64,000 nt of DNA from Solenopsis invicta. Its lineage: Eukaryota > Arthropoda > Insecta > Hymenoptera > Formicidae. Positions 40,600-51,635 of this stretch are shown here, in pieces. Positions within the stretch are counted from its first letter, which is position 1; each line of letters opens with the position of its first letter. Location of the stretch: NCBI RefSeq assembly GCF_016802725.1, contig NC_052668.1:5810501-5874500 (forward strand). Reading direction: 5' to 3'. The translations under genes were made by a program, and so were the position numbers. Under the pieces are notes generated by a model that was given only the letters and a program-made list of their open reading frames with translations, made no database searches and was not told where the DNA came from.

Positions 40600-42490
40600 G
40601 CAATCAAAAGCTGCATTCTGATCGGTGTGCTAATCCTTTTCAAGTTCCCGCTGAGAAAGGTCACGTAGGAAAGGACTTACGTCTTATTTCTCAATCAGTA
40701 TGGCAAAAATTGCAATTACTTACGGAAAAAAGTATGCGTCAAATGCGGAAAACGGGCTGAGAATATCCAATTTTCCTTTAAATCTTTGTTCCCCATGGAT
40801 TGCAAATCAACTTTTCAACTCAAGTCTGTTTCTTCAAATGATTCAAATAACGAATCGGATGTCGAATCAAAACATATTATACGCAAAACAAGGACAGAAG
40901 AATTAGAAAAGATACTGGAGGATTTAAGAATAAAATTTCACACTAAAAGCACTACAAAATGAAAAAGTAGCTTTTTTGATTGCAGCCCCAAAATCTTGGA
41001 GTATTCGAAAACTTGCACAAGAATTTGGAACAAATAGAAGGATGGCTGAGGAAACTACATTTTTGCAATTAAATAAAGGTAGTTTCTCTTTTCCTATTCT
41101 TCGTATTGTTCTCAAAGCGCGACTGCCAGATAAAACATTACAATTCGTGTATTCTATGAGGATGACAAAAACAGTCGTATAATGCCAGGAATGAAGGATA
41201 CCATTTCCGTAAAAATTAATAAAAAAAAGATAATATTACAGAAGCGTCTAGTTCTTTGTAATATAAAAGAATTACATCGATTATATCTTTCGGAATATGA
41301 AAATCCAATTGGTTTCAGTAAATTTGCTGAGCTACGTCCTGCAAACTGTATTTTAGCCGGAGCAAGTGGTACGCATTCGGTTTGCGTTTGCATTTATCAT
41401 CAAAATGTTAAGTTAATGATGGACGCCTCAAATCTAAGTTGACTAAAAATTTAAACTCAGAAAAACCGTTGAAAGATTTTCAAGATTGTATTAAGGCAAT
41501 TATTTGCGCAAACCTTACATCAGCCTATTATTTTAACGAATGTAAATTGTGTCCAGGAATAAAGTCACTTGTCTCTCGCCTTCGTCAGCTGTTTGATGAC
41601 GTTGGTGTCAACAAGATTGAATATAGAGCGTGACACACTACTAATAGGACAGTTCTGCAGACTATAAAATCATCTCTTGCCGACTTTGTCAAGAAATTTT
41701 GCAAATATTTGCACGTCTTGAAAACACATCATTATGTTGCAAAGCAACAGAGTGCCTATGTTTCAATGAAAAAACAGAATTTCAAGCTAGGAGAAGTTCT
41801 TGTACAAATAAATTTTTCAGAAAATTATGCGTTTATTGCACAGGATGCAGTCCAATCTTTTCATTACAACAATGTTCAATGCACTGTTCATTCTGTAATC
41901 TATTATTTTAAAGACCAAAATGGAACTCTACGGCACAAAAGTCTCGCTATTTTATATGATTGTCCTGTTCATGATACAGCAGCAGTACATATTATTCAAA
42001 GATTAGTCATCGAAAACATTAAAACTATGTGTTCGCCTGATAAAATAATTTATATCACTGATGGAGCTATTTAACACTATAAAAATTACTATCAATTTGA
42101 AAATTTAATGTGTCATGAAGAAGATTTCGGACTTAAAGCAGAGTAGCATTTTCAAGCAACTTTGCATGGAAAAAGTGCATGTGACGGAATAGGAGCTATT
42201 TCAAAAGAGGTGCAAGACGAGCTAGTCTCCAAATTACTAATGCAGATCCAATATTGACACCTCAGCCTTGTATAAATGAGCTAAAGAAAATCTTAAAGAG
42301 ACTAATGTTTTCTCATTTTCAAAAAATGAACATAGAGCTGTAAAGAATACTCTTTCAGAGAGATTTTCAAAAGCTAAAGCAGTACCACTAACACAAAAAT
42401 GTCATTGTTTTTGTCCCGTACCAGGCAAAAAGCAACTTTTTATTAAAAAATTTTTTAATGCAAAAGACAGTTTTTTGTTTCCAAAAAAAT
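40600..42490 (+). pseudogene. Decayed transposon-associated protein with AENY and TDGA motifs
   Basis: Fragments in all three plus frames follow the order of a multicopy arthropod protein I recognise by pattern but cannot name. They are WSIRKLAQEFGTNRRMAEET (about 41000), then FSKFAELRP and LAGASGTHSVCVCIYHQNVK (about 41330-41410), then CKLCPGIKSL (about 41540). Next comes INFSENYAFIAQDAVQSFHY (about 41810), then IIYITDGAI (about 42050), then CHEEDFGLKAE and ATLHGKSACDGIGA (about 42112-42200). The spaced acidic residues in SENYAF, TDGA and CDGIG would fit an RNase H-like transposase, but that is inference. Several stops and frame changes are present. Confidence 0.6.
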
Positions 42491-42739
42491 AAATAATACA
42501 AAAAATATATAGTATGTAACTTTAGCAATAAGAAGATAGTGAAATAAACACTAGTTTCAAAAGTACCATTTGTTTCCTTATTCTTTATTTCTTTTTGTAC
42601 AACATTTTAACGTTATAATTTGTTAAATTCGCTTGATACAGTCTTAAATTTTCCTCTCTGATGCGAAATTGTTTGTGGATACTCGTATACCATACTTGAA
42701 ATTCTTGGAATTCGCCGGCGCGGTGCCGGTCGCGTGAAG

Positions 42740-43215
42740 ACAGTCAAAAAAATTCAAGGACAATGAATTGCTAGCATTATTACATGAAAACTCAGCTCGA
42801 ACGTTAGAAAAACTTGGAAACGAGCTAGGAGTTACTGAAGCAGTTGTTTCCAAACGTTTACATGCCATGGGAAAGATTAAAAAAAAAGGAAAATGGCTAT
42901 CACATAAAGTGTTTAAAAATACCATTCACAACCGTTTCAATATCACGATTTCCTTGCTTATCAGGCAGAAAAAGAAGAGTTTTCTGTGGCGTATTGTAAC
43001 TGGCGATAAAATGTGGATCTACTACAACAATCTCAAACGCAAGAAATCATGGGTAAACCCAGGACAATCATCAACATCGCAGCCAAAACGGAACATCTAC
43101 GGTCATAAAGTAATGTTTTGCATTTGATAGGATTAGCAAGAAGTGCTGTACTACGAGCTGCTGAAACCGAACGAAACTGAGCATTTTACAATGCAGCGTT
43201 TATATGTTTTTATAG
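42740..43215 (+). pseudogene. mariner transposase fragment
   Basis: Reads KFKDNELLALLHENSARTLE, then LGVTEAVVSKRLHAMGKIKK (second helix-turn-helix), then RIVTGDKMWIYYNNLKRKKS (first catalytic Asp in TGD) and YGHKVMFCI, then after a stop YYELLKPNETEHF. This is the mellifera/irritans-like mariner pattern. The N-terminal DNA-binding domain and the second and third catalytic acids are missing, and about 40 residues between SHKV and the catalytic block are shortened. Confidence 0.85.
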
Positions 43216-43216
43216 T

Positions 43217-43500
43217 GATTTGCTTATTATAGATTAATGTGTTTCTATATGGGAATATTGATTTCAAAATACATACAATTATGAATGTGAAATACCTTAT
43301 TCAAATCTTATAGTTAGTGAATGTGGATAATTCATCCAAATTACCCACATTTAACAATATAGGATTTAAACGTGGTATTTCGTATTCATAACTGTAAATA
43401 TTTTGATATCGTGATTTGCTTATTATAGATTGTGTTTCTATATGAGGGAATGATGATTTTAAAATACATACAATTATGACTGTGGAACACCCCCCCCCCC
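43217..43500. repeat. Imperfect direct and inverted repeats with a C10 tract
   Basis: TGATTTGCTTATTATAGATT and GTGTTTCTATATG appear at about 43217 and 43411. AAATACATACAATTATGA occurs twice. A hairpin centres near 43330. A run of ten or more C then A follows at 43488. Confidence 0.6.
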
Positions 43501-43954
43501 AAAAAAAAATATTCTATTTATAAGTGAGGAATTCCTCTTAACATTTCCTTTAAGCAAGAAAGTCTTATGTGAAGCCTATTCCTTTACAAAACGTAATCAT
43601 TTGTGAAAAAGTGGACATATAAATTATGATCTAAAGTAAATTCCTCTATAAAAAATTCTACAATAGTAACTGGAATAGTTTCTTGAAATAAGAGAATATA
43701 CAAGATATTTGCGATACGCTTATTTGTTACAAGAAGATTGTCATTTATTGATTTACGATGTGCAGATTACTCTGTTACATTGCGTCAATATGACAGATAA
43801 CATAAGCTCAATAGTCATCAATTTTAATGTTTTTGTTGTGCCCGGTGGTGGCTCCAGGCACGTCGACAGGTATTTTGGGATCGTTACAGCACCTTAGGAG
43901 TTAGGACTCTTAGGATAAGCCGCTTGGTGGTCAAAGATAAAACAACGAAAATAT

Positions 43955-44282
43955 ACATTGTAATGAATGATTAAACGAACTTACCTAAGTGAAGTTCAAT
44001 CATGATTGTATGAGCGCCTCTTCCGAAGAGATCATAGATATAGTACCCCCCGCTTTCCCAGTGTCACCACAAGCTTTAAAGCCAAAACAGAAAAAACCTC
44101 CCTAGATTCTCCGAATCGCACGCCTCCGCGCAGCCATCTTCATTCTTCAAAGCCGAACCGTAACTTTATTTGGGTATCTTTATAGAGAGAAACGGGAGGG
44201 AGAGACTGATCTCTTCGGAAGAGGCGCTCATACAATCATGATTGAACTTCACTTAGGTAAGTTCGTTTAATCATTCATTGTA
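43955..44282. repeat. Inverted repeat at the 3' end of the DIRS element
   Basis: AATGATTAAACGAACTTACC through GCGCCTCTTCCGAAGAGATCA (43967-44034) is mirrored at 44208-44275. Terminal-repeat sequence lies between. Confidence 0.75.
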
Positions 44283-44446
44283 TTTCGCGCCTCTTCCTCG
44301 AGATCATAGATGTAGGTGTTTAAAGATAGTTACGTTCGATGTGCCATAAAAGGAAAAACAAAAAGTACTTTTCTTTTTTTTTTTAAGTTTGACCGTACAT
44401 ATTGAAGACTGCTTCGGCAAATTGGGCGTCTTCCGAAACTAACGTT

Positions 44447-45388
44447 TCATACATAAAAACGCACAAAAGTTGCAGAATCCTTTCTCCAACTCGCCGTTTT
44501 TCGTATTATCTCTACACCAATGCCCTGACGTTTTGCGACTGAAGTCGCCGCGTATCGTGTGCTGTAAGCTGTAAACTCTTCAACATTTATGCCGCTCTGG
44601 GACAAGACTGTCTTGAGCCATCGACTGAGTGTTTGAGTTGATACCGCCTTATATGGTTTCTTAAACGATATAAATAAGCTTACAATAGGCCCACGCAAAT
44701 CTTGAGTTCTACTCAAGTATGATTGTAACGCTGTAGCTACGCAAATAGATTTATTTTGGACGAAAAACGGTAATCTCAACACTGGCAGTTTTCTATTTGG
44801 ACCGGATGTTTTAATCCTATCAGGAATTTTTATTTCTAAATGATTTTCGTTCCTTTGACGAATATTCCTAGTATCTATCAGGTACAAGGTCTGTATGCGA
44901 TGTCCTGTAGCCAAGGCTAACAAGGCTACTAGCTTGTGAGAAAGTCGTTCCAAGCTTATATCCTCATTTGGATATGCTCTTGATAGATAACTTAAAACTA
45001 CTTGGGGGTCCCAGGTTAAATTATATCTGGGCTTTGCTGGTCTTAATTTAGACACCCCTCGAAAAAATCGTTGGATTAAATGATTTTGCCCTAATTCAGG
45101 TCCCAGAATTAACGCTACTGCTGACCTGTAGCCGTTTAATGAACTGTAGGATGCGTTCTTCTCAAACTCATTAGTAAGAAACGTTAATACGTCCACCGGC
45201 GTTCCGGAAAAAGGGTCAATTCCGTTATTGTTGCAAAAATTCCACCATTTTCTTAGTCCACAATCATATTGTCGACACGACGACTCCGATATGGATGCGA
45301 CCATTATATCCACTGATCCCAACGGAACTGATTTCCGGGCGAAGGCTTCCCGGACAACTTCGCGGCAACCAGCGTAAGCTGTTGCCAT
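44447..45388 (-). CDS. DIRS tyrosine recombinase
   Basis: A continuous frame of 313 codons; the true N-terminus may lie elsewhere because the frame overlaps RNase H by 85 bp. The N-terminal SAM-like region has SSCRQYDCGLRKWWNFCNNN. The catalytic domain has the first Arg in LALATGHRIQTLYL, the second in AYSTRYAATS and the nucleophilic Tyr in SATFVRFYV. The position that is His in most tyrosine recombinases reads Tyr or is displaced (AYSTR). The enzyme would integrate the circular DNA copy without leaving target duplications. Confidence 0.85.
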   Translation of the reverse strand: MATAYAGCREVVREAFARKSVPLGSVDIMVASISESSCRQYDCGLRKWWNFCNNNGIDPFSGTPVDVLTFLTNEFEKNASYSSLNGYRSAVALILGPELGQNHLIQRFFRGVSKLRPAKPRYNLTWDPQVVLSYLSRAYPNEDISLERLSHKLVALLALATGHRIQTLYLIDTRNIRQRNENHLEIKIPDRIKTSGPNRKLPVLRLPFFVQNKSICVATALQSYLSRTQDLRGPIVSLFISFKKPYKAVSTQTLSRWLKTVLSQSGINVEEFTAYSTRYAATSVAKRQGIGVEIIRKTASWRKDSATFVRFYV

Positions 45389-46185
45389 AACGGATGCGTC
45401 TCTCTGCTAGAGGAACGAATCAAATTAATATTAGGTTGAAAAATGATAGGTTCAGCATTGAGTAATGATAAAAAAAGTGGAAACCATGGCTGAGCTTCCC
45501 AGTAGGGAACTACCACTATGCCAGTCGAACCCTCGCGTTCGATTTTTTGTAACATTTTTAAAATAACCGAGAAGGGAGGAAACGCGTAAAAAAACCACTT
45601 CTTCCATCTTAATGTGAAAGCATCGATGTCCATTGCATCGGGGTCTTTTCGCCAAGAAATATATTGATCGCATTTTGCGTTTGCCCTAGAGGCAAATAAA
45701 TCGATCACCGGACGGTTAAAAACCCTGACGATAGTTTGGAATGCGTTGTCTGAAAGCTCGAATTCCGTTTCCGGTTGTAACTTCCGCGATTCGTTATCTG
45801 CTTCAACATTGTCACAAGAACGAATATACGACGCCAAGATCCAAATGTTTCTCTGTTCACACCACAGCTATATCTCCCTGGTAAGAGTGCTAAGGCTTTC
45901 GAAGTGGCTGTTTCTCATACGATTAATGTATGCGATCGCTGTCATATTGTCTATTCGGAGTAAAATATTACTGCCTTGTTTGTCATTCGCGAAGCATTTT
46001 AGTCCGAAGAATGCTGCCATTAATTCTAATGAATTAATATGCAAGTTTAGATCATTTAAATTCCAGTGACCATGGCTGCGACGACCTTTACAAAACACGC
46101 CCCAACCCGTACGCGACGCATCAGAGAAAATTTGAAGATCGTACACGGGCTCGTTCATCGGCGCGCTAGCGGTACGAATATGCAA
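45304..46185 (-). pseudogene. DIRS RNase H region with one nonsense codon
   Basis: Starts in IFSDASRTGWGVFCKGRRSH (first acidic residue), then INSLELMAAFFGLKCF and LLRIDNMTAIAYINRM. A TAG at about 45868 stands where tryptophan is expected, then the same frame resumes through ASYIRSCDNVEADNESRK (last Asp). The C-terminal part has RPVIDLFASRANAKCDQYIS and FYAFPPFSVILKML, typical of DIRS. It follows the RT in a different frame with a 20 bp overlap, so a frame change lies between them or frameshifting was used. Confidence 0.82.
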
Positions 46186-46990
46186 CTTCCACCATAAAAT
46201 CCGCGTTTAAATTTCGAGAGATAGTCATAATTGCATCAAAATTATTATTATGTTCTTCCAACGCATGAGTGCGTTCTTCCTCAAATCGACGTACATGGAT
46301 CATCCCGTATTTTAAAGCAGGGCAACGCGAAACTAGTGTCCCCACGAACGCAAATTCTTTTATCGTGCAACTCGACATCTTACTGAATTTATTTAAAAGT
46401 GTTATAGTCCTTTGCACCTTGTCCTCCGGTAACTCTATCGACATCGTTTGCAAGTCAAAAATAAGACCTAAAAATTTACAACGCTGAGTGGGCACGGTAA
46501 CGCTCTTTTTTTTATTAATGAGAAATCCAAGCTCTTGTATGAGTTTTTTTGTTTCGTGAACATTTTCCGCGCATGCATCGTGGGATTTACCCATGAGGAA
46601 CATGTCATCCAAATAAAAAACAGACAGGAAGCCGCGTTTTCTTAAATACGCTGCAATCGGTTTTAAGATTTTCGTAAACACGTACGGGGCCACATTTAGC
46701 CCGAAAGGTAAACAGGTGAATTCATATAATTCTCCTTTGTATGTGAATCTTAAAAATTTTCTGTCGGTTTTTACTATTGGTACGAGATAGTAGGCGTCCT
46801 TTAAATCTAAGGTAGCCATAAAAAAGTTTTTCTTAACTAATTTTTTAGCTACCTTCCAATCTTCTATTTTAAAATGATCTGTCATAATAAATTTGTTTAA
46901 CTTTTTAAGATTTAGTATTAATCGCGACGTTCCATCCGGCTTCGGCACGATAAAAATGGGTGATATAAATTGATCCAATACGGGACACAT
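46166..46990 (-). CDS. DIRS reverse transcriptase
   Basis: An open segment covering most RT motifs: SPIFIVPKPDGTSRLILNLK, then FFMATLDLKDAYYLVPIVKT (catalytic Asp), then CLPFGLNVAPYVFTKI, then the active-site VFYLDDMFLMGKSHDA, then KCKFLGLIFDLQ-like primer grip (read RCKFLGLIFDLQ). The N-terminal part before MCPVLDQF continues upstream at 47000-47140 in another frame. Confidence 0.88.
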   Translation of the reverse strand: MCPVLDQFISPIFIVPKPDGTSRLILNLKKLNKFIMTDHFKIEDWKVAKKLVKKNFFMATLDLKDAYYLVPIVKTDRKFLRFTYKGELYEFTCLPFGLNVAPYVFTKILKPIAAYLRKRGFLSVFYLDDMFLMGKSHDACAENVHETKKLIQELGFLINKKKSVTVPTQRCKFLGLIFDLQTMSIELPEDKVQRTITLLNKFSKMSSCTIKEFAFVGTLVSRCPALKYGMIHVRRFEEERTHALEEHNNNFDAIMTISRNLNADFMVEVAYSYR

Positions 46991-47143
46991 TTCTCGATCG
47001 CCCCCGTACGAAGTAGTTTATCTAATTGCTTTTCAATCTCCGCGCTCTCAGAACTGGACCATGCAGTGTCGCTAGGTATATATTCCTGTCTGGGTTTCGA
47101 TATAGACGGAATTTCGAAACCCCACTTCCGAATGATCGGATCA

Positions 47144-48430
47144 TTAGTGATCTTTGGCCTCGCTAAACAATTGTAGTCTACCGGCTATTGTACCTACGTC
47201 ACTTGACCTAACTATCGCCGCTTCCGAAGATGATGCGACGATTCCTTCCGTTGCGACGTTTTCTTTACACTGGAGGCGCTGGACGATTGTCGATATCTGC
47301 CTGACGTCGACGGTTGACCCTTGTATGGAGGCCGACGCGTCGGGCCCTTCCAGTTTTTTGTGCTCCTTTGCTGTCTTGGTTTTCCTGGAGGCTTGAGTGC
47401 TTTCGACGCCTGTTCTATTATATAATCTTTGCTGACTTGATGACTCCTTCCAAGTTGCCACTAAACAGCCATTCATCTATTGACGTGTTCGAAAGTGTCT
47501 CTTTCAGACCCGTGTTGAGATTGGCCAAAAGTAAGCTTTTTCTGGCCATTGATTCTTCGCTATGCACGGAAGCGATGAGTCAACTTGCGTCGCTCAGTCT
47601 TTCGAGTAACATAATCCTCTGAGCTCCTTCAATCTTGAGCGCGATCGAGATTGCCTTTCCTAAAGCTCCAAGACTCGCTGCGATGCGCTCTCTACTATTC
47701 GCTTGTCTTGTTTTATTGCTGTTTCCTGCACGGCTGAAATAATTTCAGCGTTTAATTTTGGAACAGCAATAATCGTGCAATTTTGCGGAGATGGATACTT
47801 CTCCAACAGCTTCTTGACTTCCTCTGCCGGAAGCCCGTTCCTTAGAATCTCCGCCCAGCGAAGCGCTACGTCTTTGTGTATAGCATCCGCTAGTTTATTA
47901 TCTGACTCGAGACGAAAACCGATCACCTCAAGGACTTCCTGTTGTAGGTCAATCTCGTGATCTGGAATGATCGATGGGGGCTCCTCTGTTCGTGTCCCTG
48001 CCTCTGCCGCTTCTGTCAACTCCTTGTCTTCTAGCACGGCATTGATATTTTTAGAAACGATAGGGACAGCTTCTATCGGAGGTAACACCCTTTGATCCGG
48101 TTGCTGACCATCTGCAGCTAAAAGCTGGCTCGGCGTAAGACGGCCTGACGTAATTTGTCTCGAGGAAGAGCAATCCGACGAATCTCGTCCCTTACTATAA
48201 CGCCCTGGTGAGGGTCGTCCTGACGAAGCCCGCCTCGACCTTGATCGTCTTGTCCCGGACGAAGATCGTCTCGACGAAGAGCGTGAATACCTCTTCGGTA
48301 ACGGCTTATGCGACGAAGCATAACCTGAAAATGAAGACCGATAGCATGATAAGGCGAGCGCATCGAGTCAACTCGAATCATCATGGTCTCGTACTGTTTG
48401 CCTCTGTCAAACAAAGGCGTACGTTTCGGT
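47144..48430 (-). pseudogene. DIRS gag-like ORF1, frameshifted
   Basis: The N-terminal part (48088-48430) is Arg/Ser-rich (RSRSRRASSGRPSPGRYSKG). The conserved part (47660-48088) has WAEILRNGLPAEEVKKLLEK and AVQETAIKQDKRIVESASQR. It hits a stop at LEL; one base shift continues it as GKAISIALKIEGAQRIMLLE, with a TGA within DAS. It then runs SLLLANLNTGLKETLSNTSI. Frameshift and stop indicate decay. Function: presumed nucleocapsid. Confidence 0.7.
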
Positions 48431-48605
48431 AAAGACGGAATTACTACGTGTAAGTAAAATCATTCCCGGGATCGGACTTGCGCCGTGGCGTGATGAGGCG
48501 TCGAGGTAAATTCGAGTTGTCGTAGCTGCGTACTGCTTGTCTCTGTCAAACAAAGGCGTGCGTTTCGGTAAAACCGGAAGCACCATGTGGAATGAAAATC
48601 ATTGA
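48395..48605. repeat. Direct repeat (~143 bp apart) near the DIRS 5' end
   Basis: GTCAAACAAAGGCGTACGTT with TCGGTAAAGACGGAA (48405) recurs as GTCAAACAAAGGCGTGCGTT with TCGGTAAAACCGGAA (48546). It is probably part of the DIRS leader. Confidence 0.7.
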
Positions 48606-48884
48606 CACATCCACTATCCGTAGTTTAGTACGTGGTGGTGGAACCCCAAAGCTCAAATACTGGGAAAATATCAAGCCCCTGGCGATATTGTTCCGGAGGG
48701 CCGAATGAGGTTAGAATGTTCGCTACTCACGCTTTTCTCTTTCACGTTCCAACTTTTTTCCAATCGTCGAATCTTTCGTTCAATTCTCTCTCTCCTATCT
48801 TCCTCTGACGTTGAATTCCTCCTCCTTTTTCCCATCTCGTTCTGCGAAATCTTTCGTAAGAATTGTGTGTGATGACACTGGCAC

Positions 48885-49075
48885 AAAGCGAAAGAATGAA
48901 GATGGCTGCGCGGAGGCGCGCGAGTCGGAGAATCTAGGGAGGTTTTTTCCTGTTTTGGCTTTAAAGCTTGTGGTGACACTGGGAAAGCGGGAGGTACTAC
49001 ATCTATGATCTCGAGGAAGAGGCGCGAAATACAATAACGTGGCTGTTCCAACGTTATTATAATGTATATTTTCGT
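48885..49075. repeat. Inverted terminal repeat at the 5' end of the DIRS element
   Basis: Reverse complement of about 43955-44160, including GGTGACACTGGGAAAGCGGG and CTCGAGGAAGAGGCGCGAAA. Confidence 0.75.
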
Positions 49076-49671
49076 CTAATGTTTTCGGTTACACTTGCTC
49101 ATTGTTGAGGCTTATTACTTGTACTCTTTCTTTCCGGACGGCCTGGTATATATAGGTCGACTCCGGATTGTGTTACAAGCTCGATGTGTAAGTCACGCAC
49201 GGCGAGTAACACACCGGACAGCTGTTTGTTAGTCTCTTCCGCTTTCCGATTTTGTCGCGATATTTATACAGAAATTTGTTGTTTGGTTCGGCCAATCGTG
49301 TTCCTGCAGTATGCAGCCCCCACGCTTAGCCGAAATCCAAATACCGAAAAACGACTCAGCAGTAGATGGCACAGCGCGACGTTATTTTAGGCCGGAAGCC
49401 CGACAGATCATCAGCGTCTTTCAATTCTTTCGCGTATGCGGAATTCGAATCCGCTGCATAGCAATAAGAATCTTAATTTTCTGTTGCTATGCGCGTTATT
49501 ATCGTAGTTATACTGGGTACATTACTTGATGTTTTGGTTTTCGGGGCAGAACATTTTTTTTCTGTCAGATTCGTTCGTGTCATGTAAAAAGTCGTCGAAT
49601 GAGCCTAATTTCATCAAAATCGAAGATGGTGGGGGTACTCTTAACATCTGCCATTTATGTACTAGTTTATA
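49076..49671. other. Unassigned DNA next to the DIRS element
   Basis: Moderately GC-rich, with a TATA-like GGTATATATAGG at about 49144-49155. No coding family recognised in the short open frames. It might be a promoter or part of a further repeat. Confidence 0.35.
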
Positions 49672-49675
49672 TTAA

Positions 49676-50233
49676 CCCGGCGAGTCCGTGGCGGGGTGTG
49701 ACATACCCCATTGTTGTTTTTATTGGTATATTTTTTTATTTTTCATTACATTTTAGCAACTTTGAATAACTGGAGCTAAGGAAGTGTGGGAGGGAATAGT
49801 GGCGAGATCGCAGTGTTGCGTCAGCTGGCGCTCACAATACACATGTGTAAACATCTATAGGGTTTCTTGCAAAGATACTAATTTTGATTCCAGTTCTTAA
49901 GATATTTCTCAATGATATAATAAGATTTTAGTTTGTTAAAAATCTCATGCTGTTTATGTTTCTAGAATTTTTTTAGTTTAAGTAAAAACTTACTAATCTT
50001 AGTAAGTTTTTGTAATAAAAAATCAGTGCTATCTCAAGTAATTGTATTCAAATACCATTAATATTATTTGCTTTTTATTGAAATTATTTCTTATATTATC
50101 CTTTTTTACAATATATTGCAGTTATTTGACGTGATTCTGGCGTAAACAAAATTTTACAGACACTATTGTGTTGGGGTATGTTACACTTCGCCACACACTC
50201 AAACTAATCTTTCTTTACCACATACTCGCCGGG
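49676..50233. mobile_element. 558 bp piggyBac-type MITE with TTAA flanks
   Basis: TTAA at 49672-49675 and 50234-50237. Ends CCCGGCGAGT at the left and the complement at the right. A sub-terminal GGGGTGTGACATACCCC palindrome at the left has a related copy near the right end. AT-rich interior, no transposase. Confidence 0.85.
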
Positions 50234-50354
50234 TTAAAAATATTTAAGGCTAAATACGTAAGGACTAGTAAGACTGTTCGGGCGGTACTTAAAACGCAAG
50301 TTCCTATTCAAATCAGCTTTATTTTAAATATAACTTTTTATTAAAAATATCACA

Positions 50355-50430
50355 AGTGAACAATTAGCTCAGTGTTAGCATATTAAGTTATTGTTCCAAA
50401 ATTTTACGTTCAAATCCCGCCGGCGCCGAT
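50355..50430 (+). other. tRNA-like sequence (pseudogene or SINE head)
   Basis: TTAGCTCAGTGTTAGCA fits a pol III A box and GTTCAAATCCC fits a B box, spaced about 40 bp apart as in tRNA. The acceptor and T stems do not pair well, so it is not a functional tRNA. It could be the head of a tRNA-derived SINE. Confidence 0.5.
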
Positions 50431-50587
50431 GTATTTTCAAAAATTGTAAAACATTGCGTAATTGGAAATAGTAAAATATAGGAAACTTATATGCCAAACA
50501 GTCAATACAGATTAAGCTGTAAAAATAACAAGATGTGTTAAAAAACTAAAAAAAAAGATTACATTTGTTGCACGTTGTTTTCCTGCC

Positions 50588-50880
50588 GCAAATTTACTTT
50601 AGAACACTATAGAAAAAATGTCTGTAGTTCTGAATGTGTTTTTTGAAACAGGCATTGCATATACGGAATGGGATTCTCCTTATATGACTTTTATAATTTT
50701 TAATAAGGTAATAAACATATGTATGTTTACCTTATTAAAAATTATAAAGTCGTATAAGGAGAACCCCATTCTGTATATACAATGCCTGTTTCATAAAACA
50801 CATTTAGAAATATAGATATTTTTTCTATAGTGTTCTAAAGTAAATTTCTGTAATGTTCTAAAGTAAATTTGTGGCAGAAA
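50588..50880. mobile_element. Hairpin MITE
   Basis: AATTTACTTTAGAACACTAT at about 50590 is mirrored at about 50828. AACAGGCATTGCATATACG pairs with GTATATACAATGCCTGTT. The open frame at 50618-50815 lies within the hairpin and is not a gene. Confidence 0.8.
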
Positions 50881-51454
50881 TACGTAACCTACTGCTGTGA
50901 TATCCTCAGCATATACCTAGGATGTCCCTGTGCTGTTTGGATACATACCGTAATAATTTCATTCAGGAATCTCGACAATACAACGCAACTATCCGCGAGA
51001 TTGAACTGCAACGAAAAACTGATGCACGTCTTCCGAACTCAGACGAAAACTCGTCCGCTTTGCGCTTGCTCAGAAGCGGTTTCTTTCTCCACAGCATTAT
51101 ATAGTATTCTAACTATAGACAGAGTGCGAGTAACATGCGCGAACAAACCTGTTCGAACGTGTCTTCCGGGAAATTTTTATATAAGATTACTCAGAAAAAA
51201 GTTTTATTCACACATAGTAGAGGTCCCATAGATCCCAACAAAACTTTGTTGCTGTGCCGTTCGAACCCTAGTTGGCTAATAAAATTTAACTATATAAATC
51301 GAAAAAGGAGATTTTAATCTTTTTTTACCCCCTAGTCCGAACTCCTATCTCATTCCGTTTTCACACAACAAGCACTTGAAATTTCATAGAAGGGTTTGCC
51401 AGATCCCGAAATGTGTTTAAGCCGGCGGGAATGTGGTGAAAAAGATTACTTTGA

Positions 51455-51635
51455 GTATGTAGCGGGGTGTGACATACCCCAACACAATAATGTCTGTAAA
51501 ATTTTGTTTACGCCAGAATCATGTCAAATAACTGCAATATATTATGAAATAGAATAATATAAGAAAAAATTTCAATAAAAAACAAATATTATTAATTGTA
51601 TTTTAATACAATTACTTGAGATAGCAATCCAAGAT
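51455..51635. mobile_element. Partial, inverted copy of the piggyBac-type MITE
   Basis: GCGGGGTGTGACATACCCCA, then AACACAATAATGTCTGTAAA and GTTTACGCCAGAATC match 50040-50205 in reverse complement. Only one end is present. Confidence 0.8.

Larger units (their letters stand above)
43955..49075 (-). mobile_element. DIRS-like tyrosine-recombinase retrotransposon
   Basis: On the minus strand the order is gag, RT, RNase H, tyrosine recombinase. The ends are inverted: the segment at about 44010-44160 (GCGCCTCTTCCGAAGAGATC, then CCCGCTTTCCCAGTGTCACC and AGCCATCTTCATTCTT) is matched in reverse complement at about 48885-49030. A further inverted copy of the outer part lies at 44208-44310, as expected for the internal complementary region of DIRS elements. 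The left end contains about 40 bp not found on the right. No methyltransferase domain was seen. Confidence 0.85.

Noticed and set aside
40700..40906. Separate small genes in the short frames at 40.7-42.1 kb
   Set aside because: They are fragments, some out of frame, of one decayed transposon protein.
50618..50815. 65-codon frame in the 50.6 kb hairpin
   Set aside because: The whole frame lies within a self-complementary MITE.
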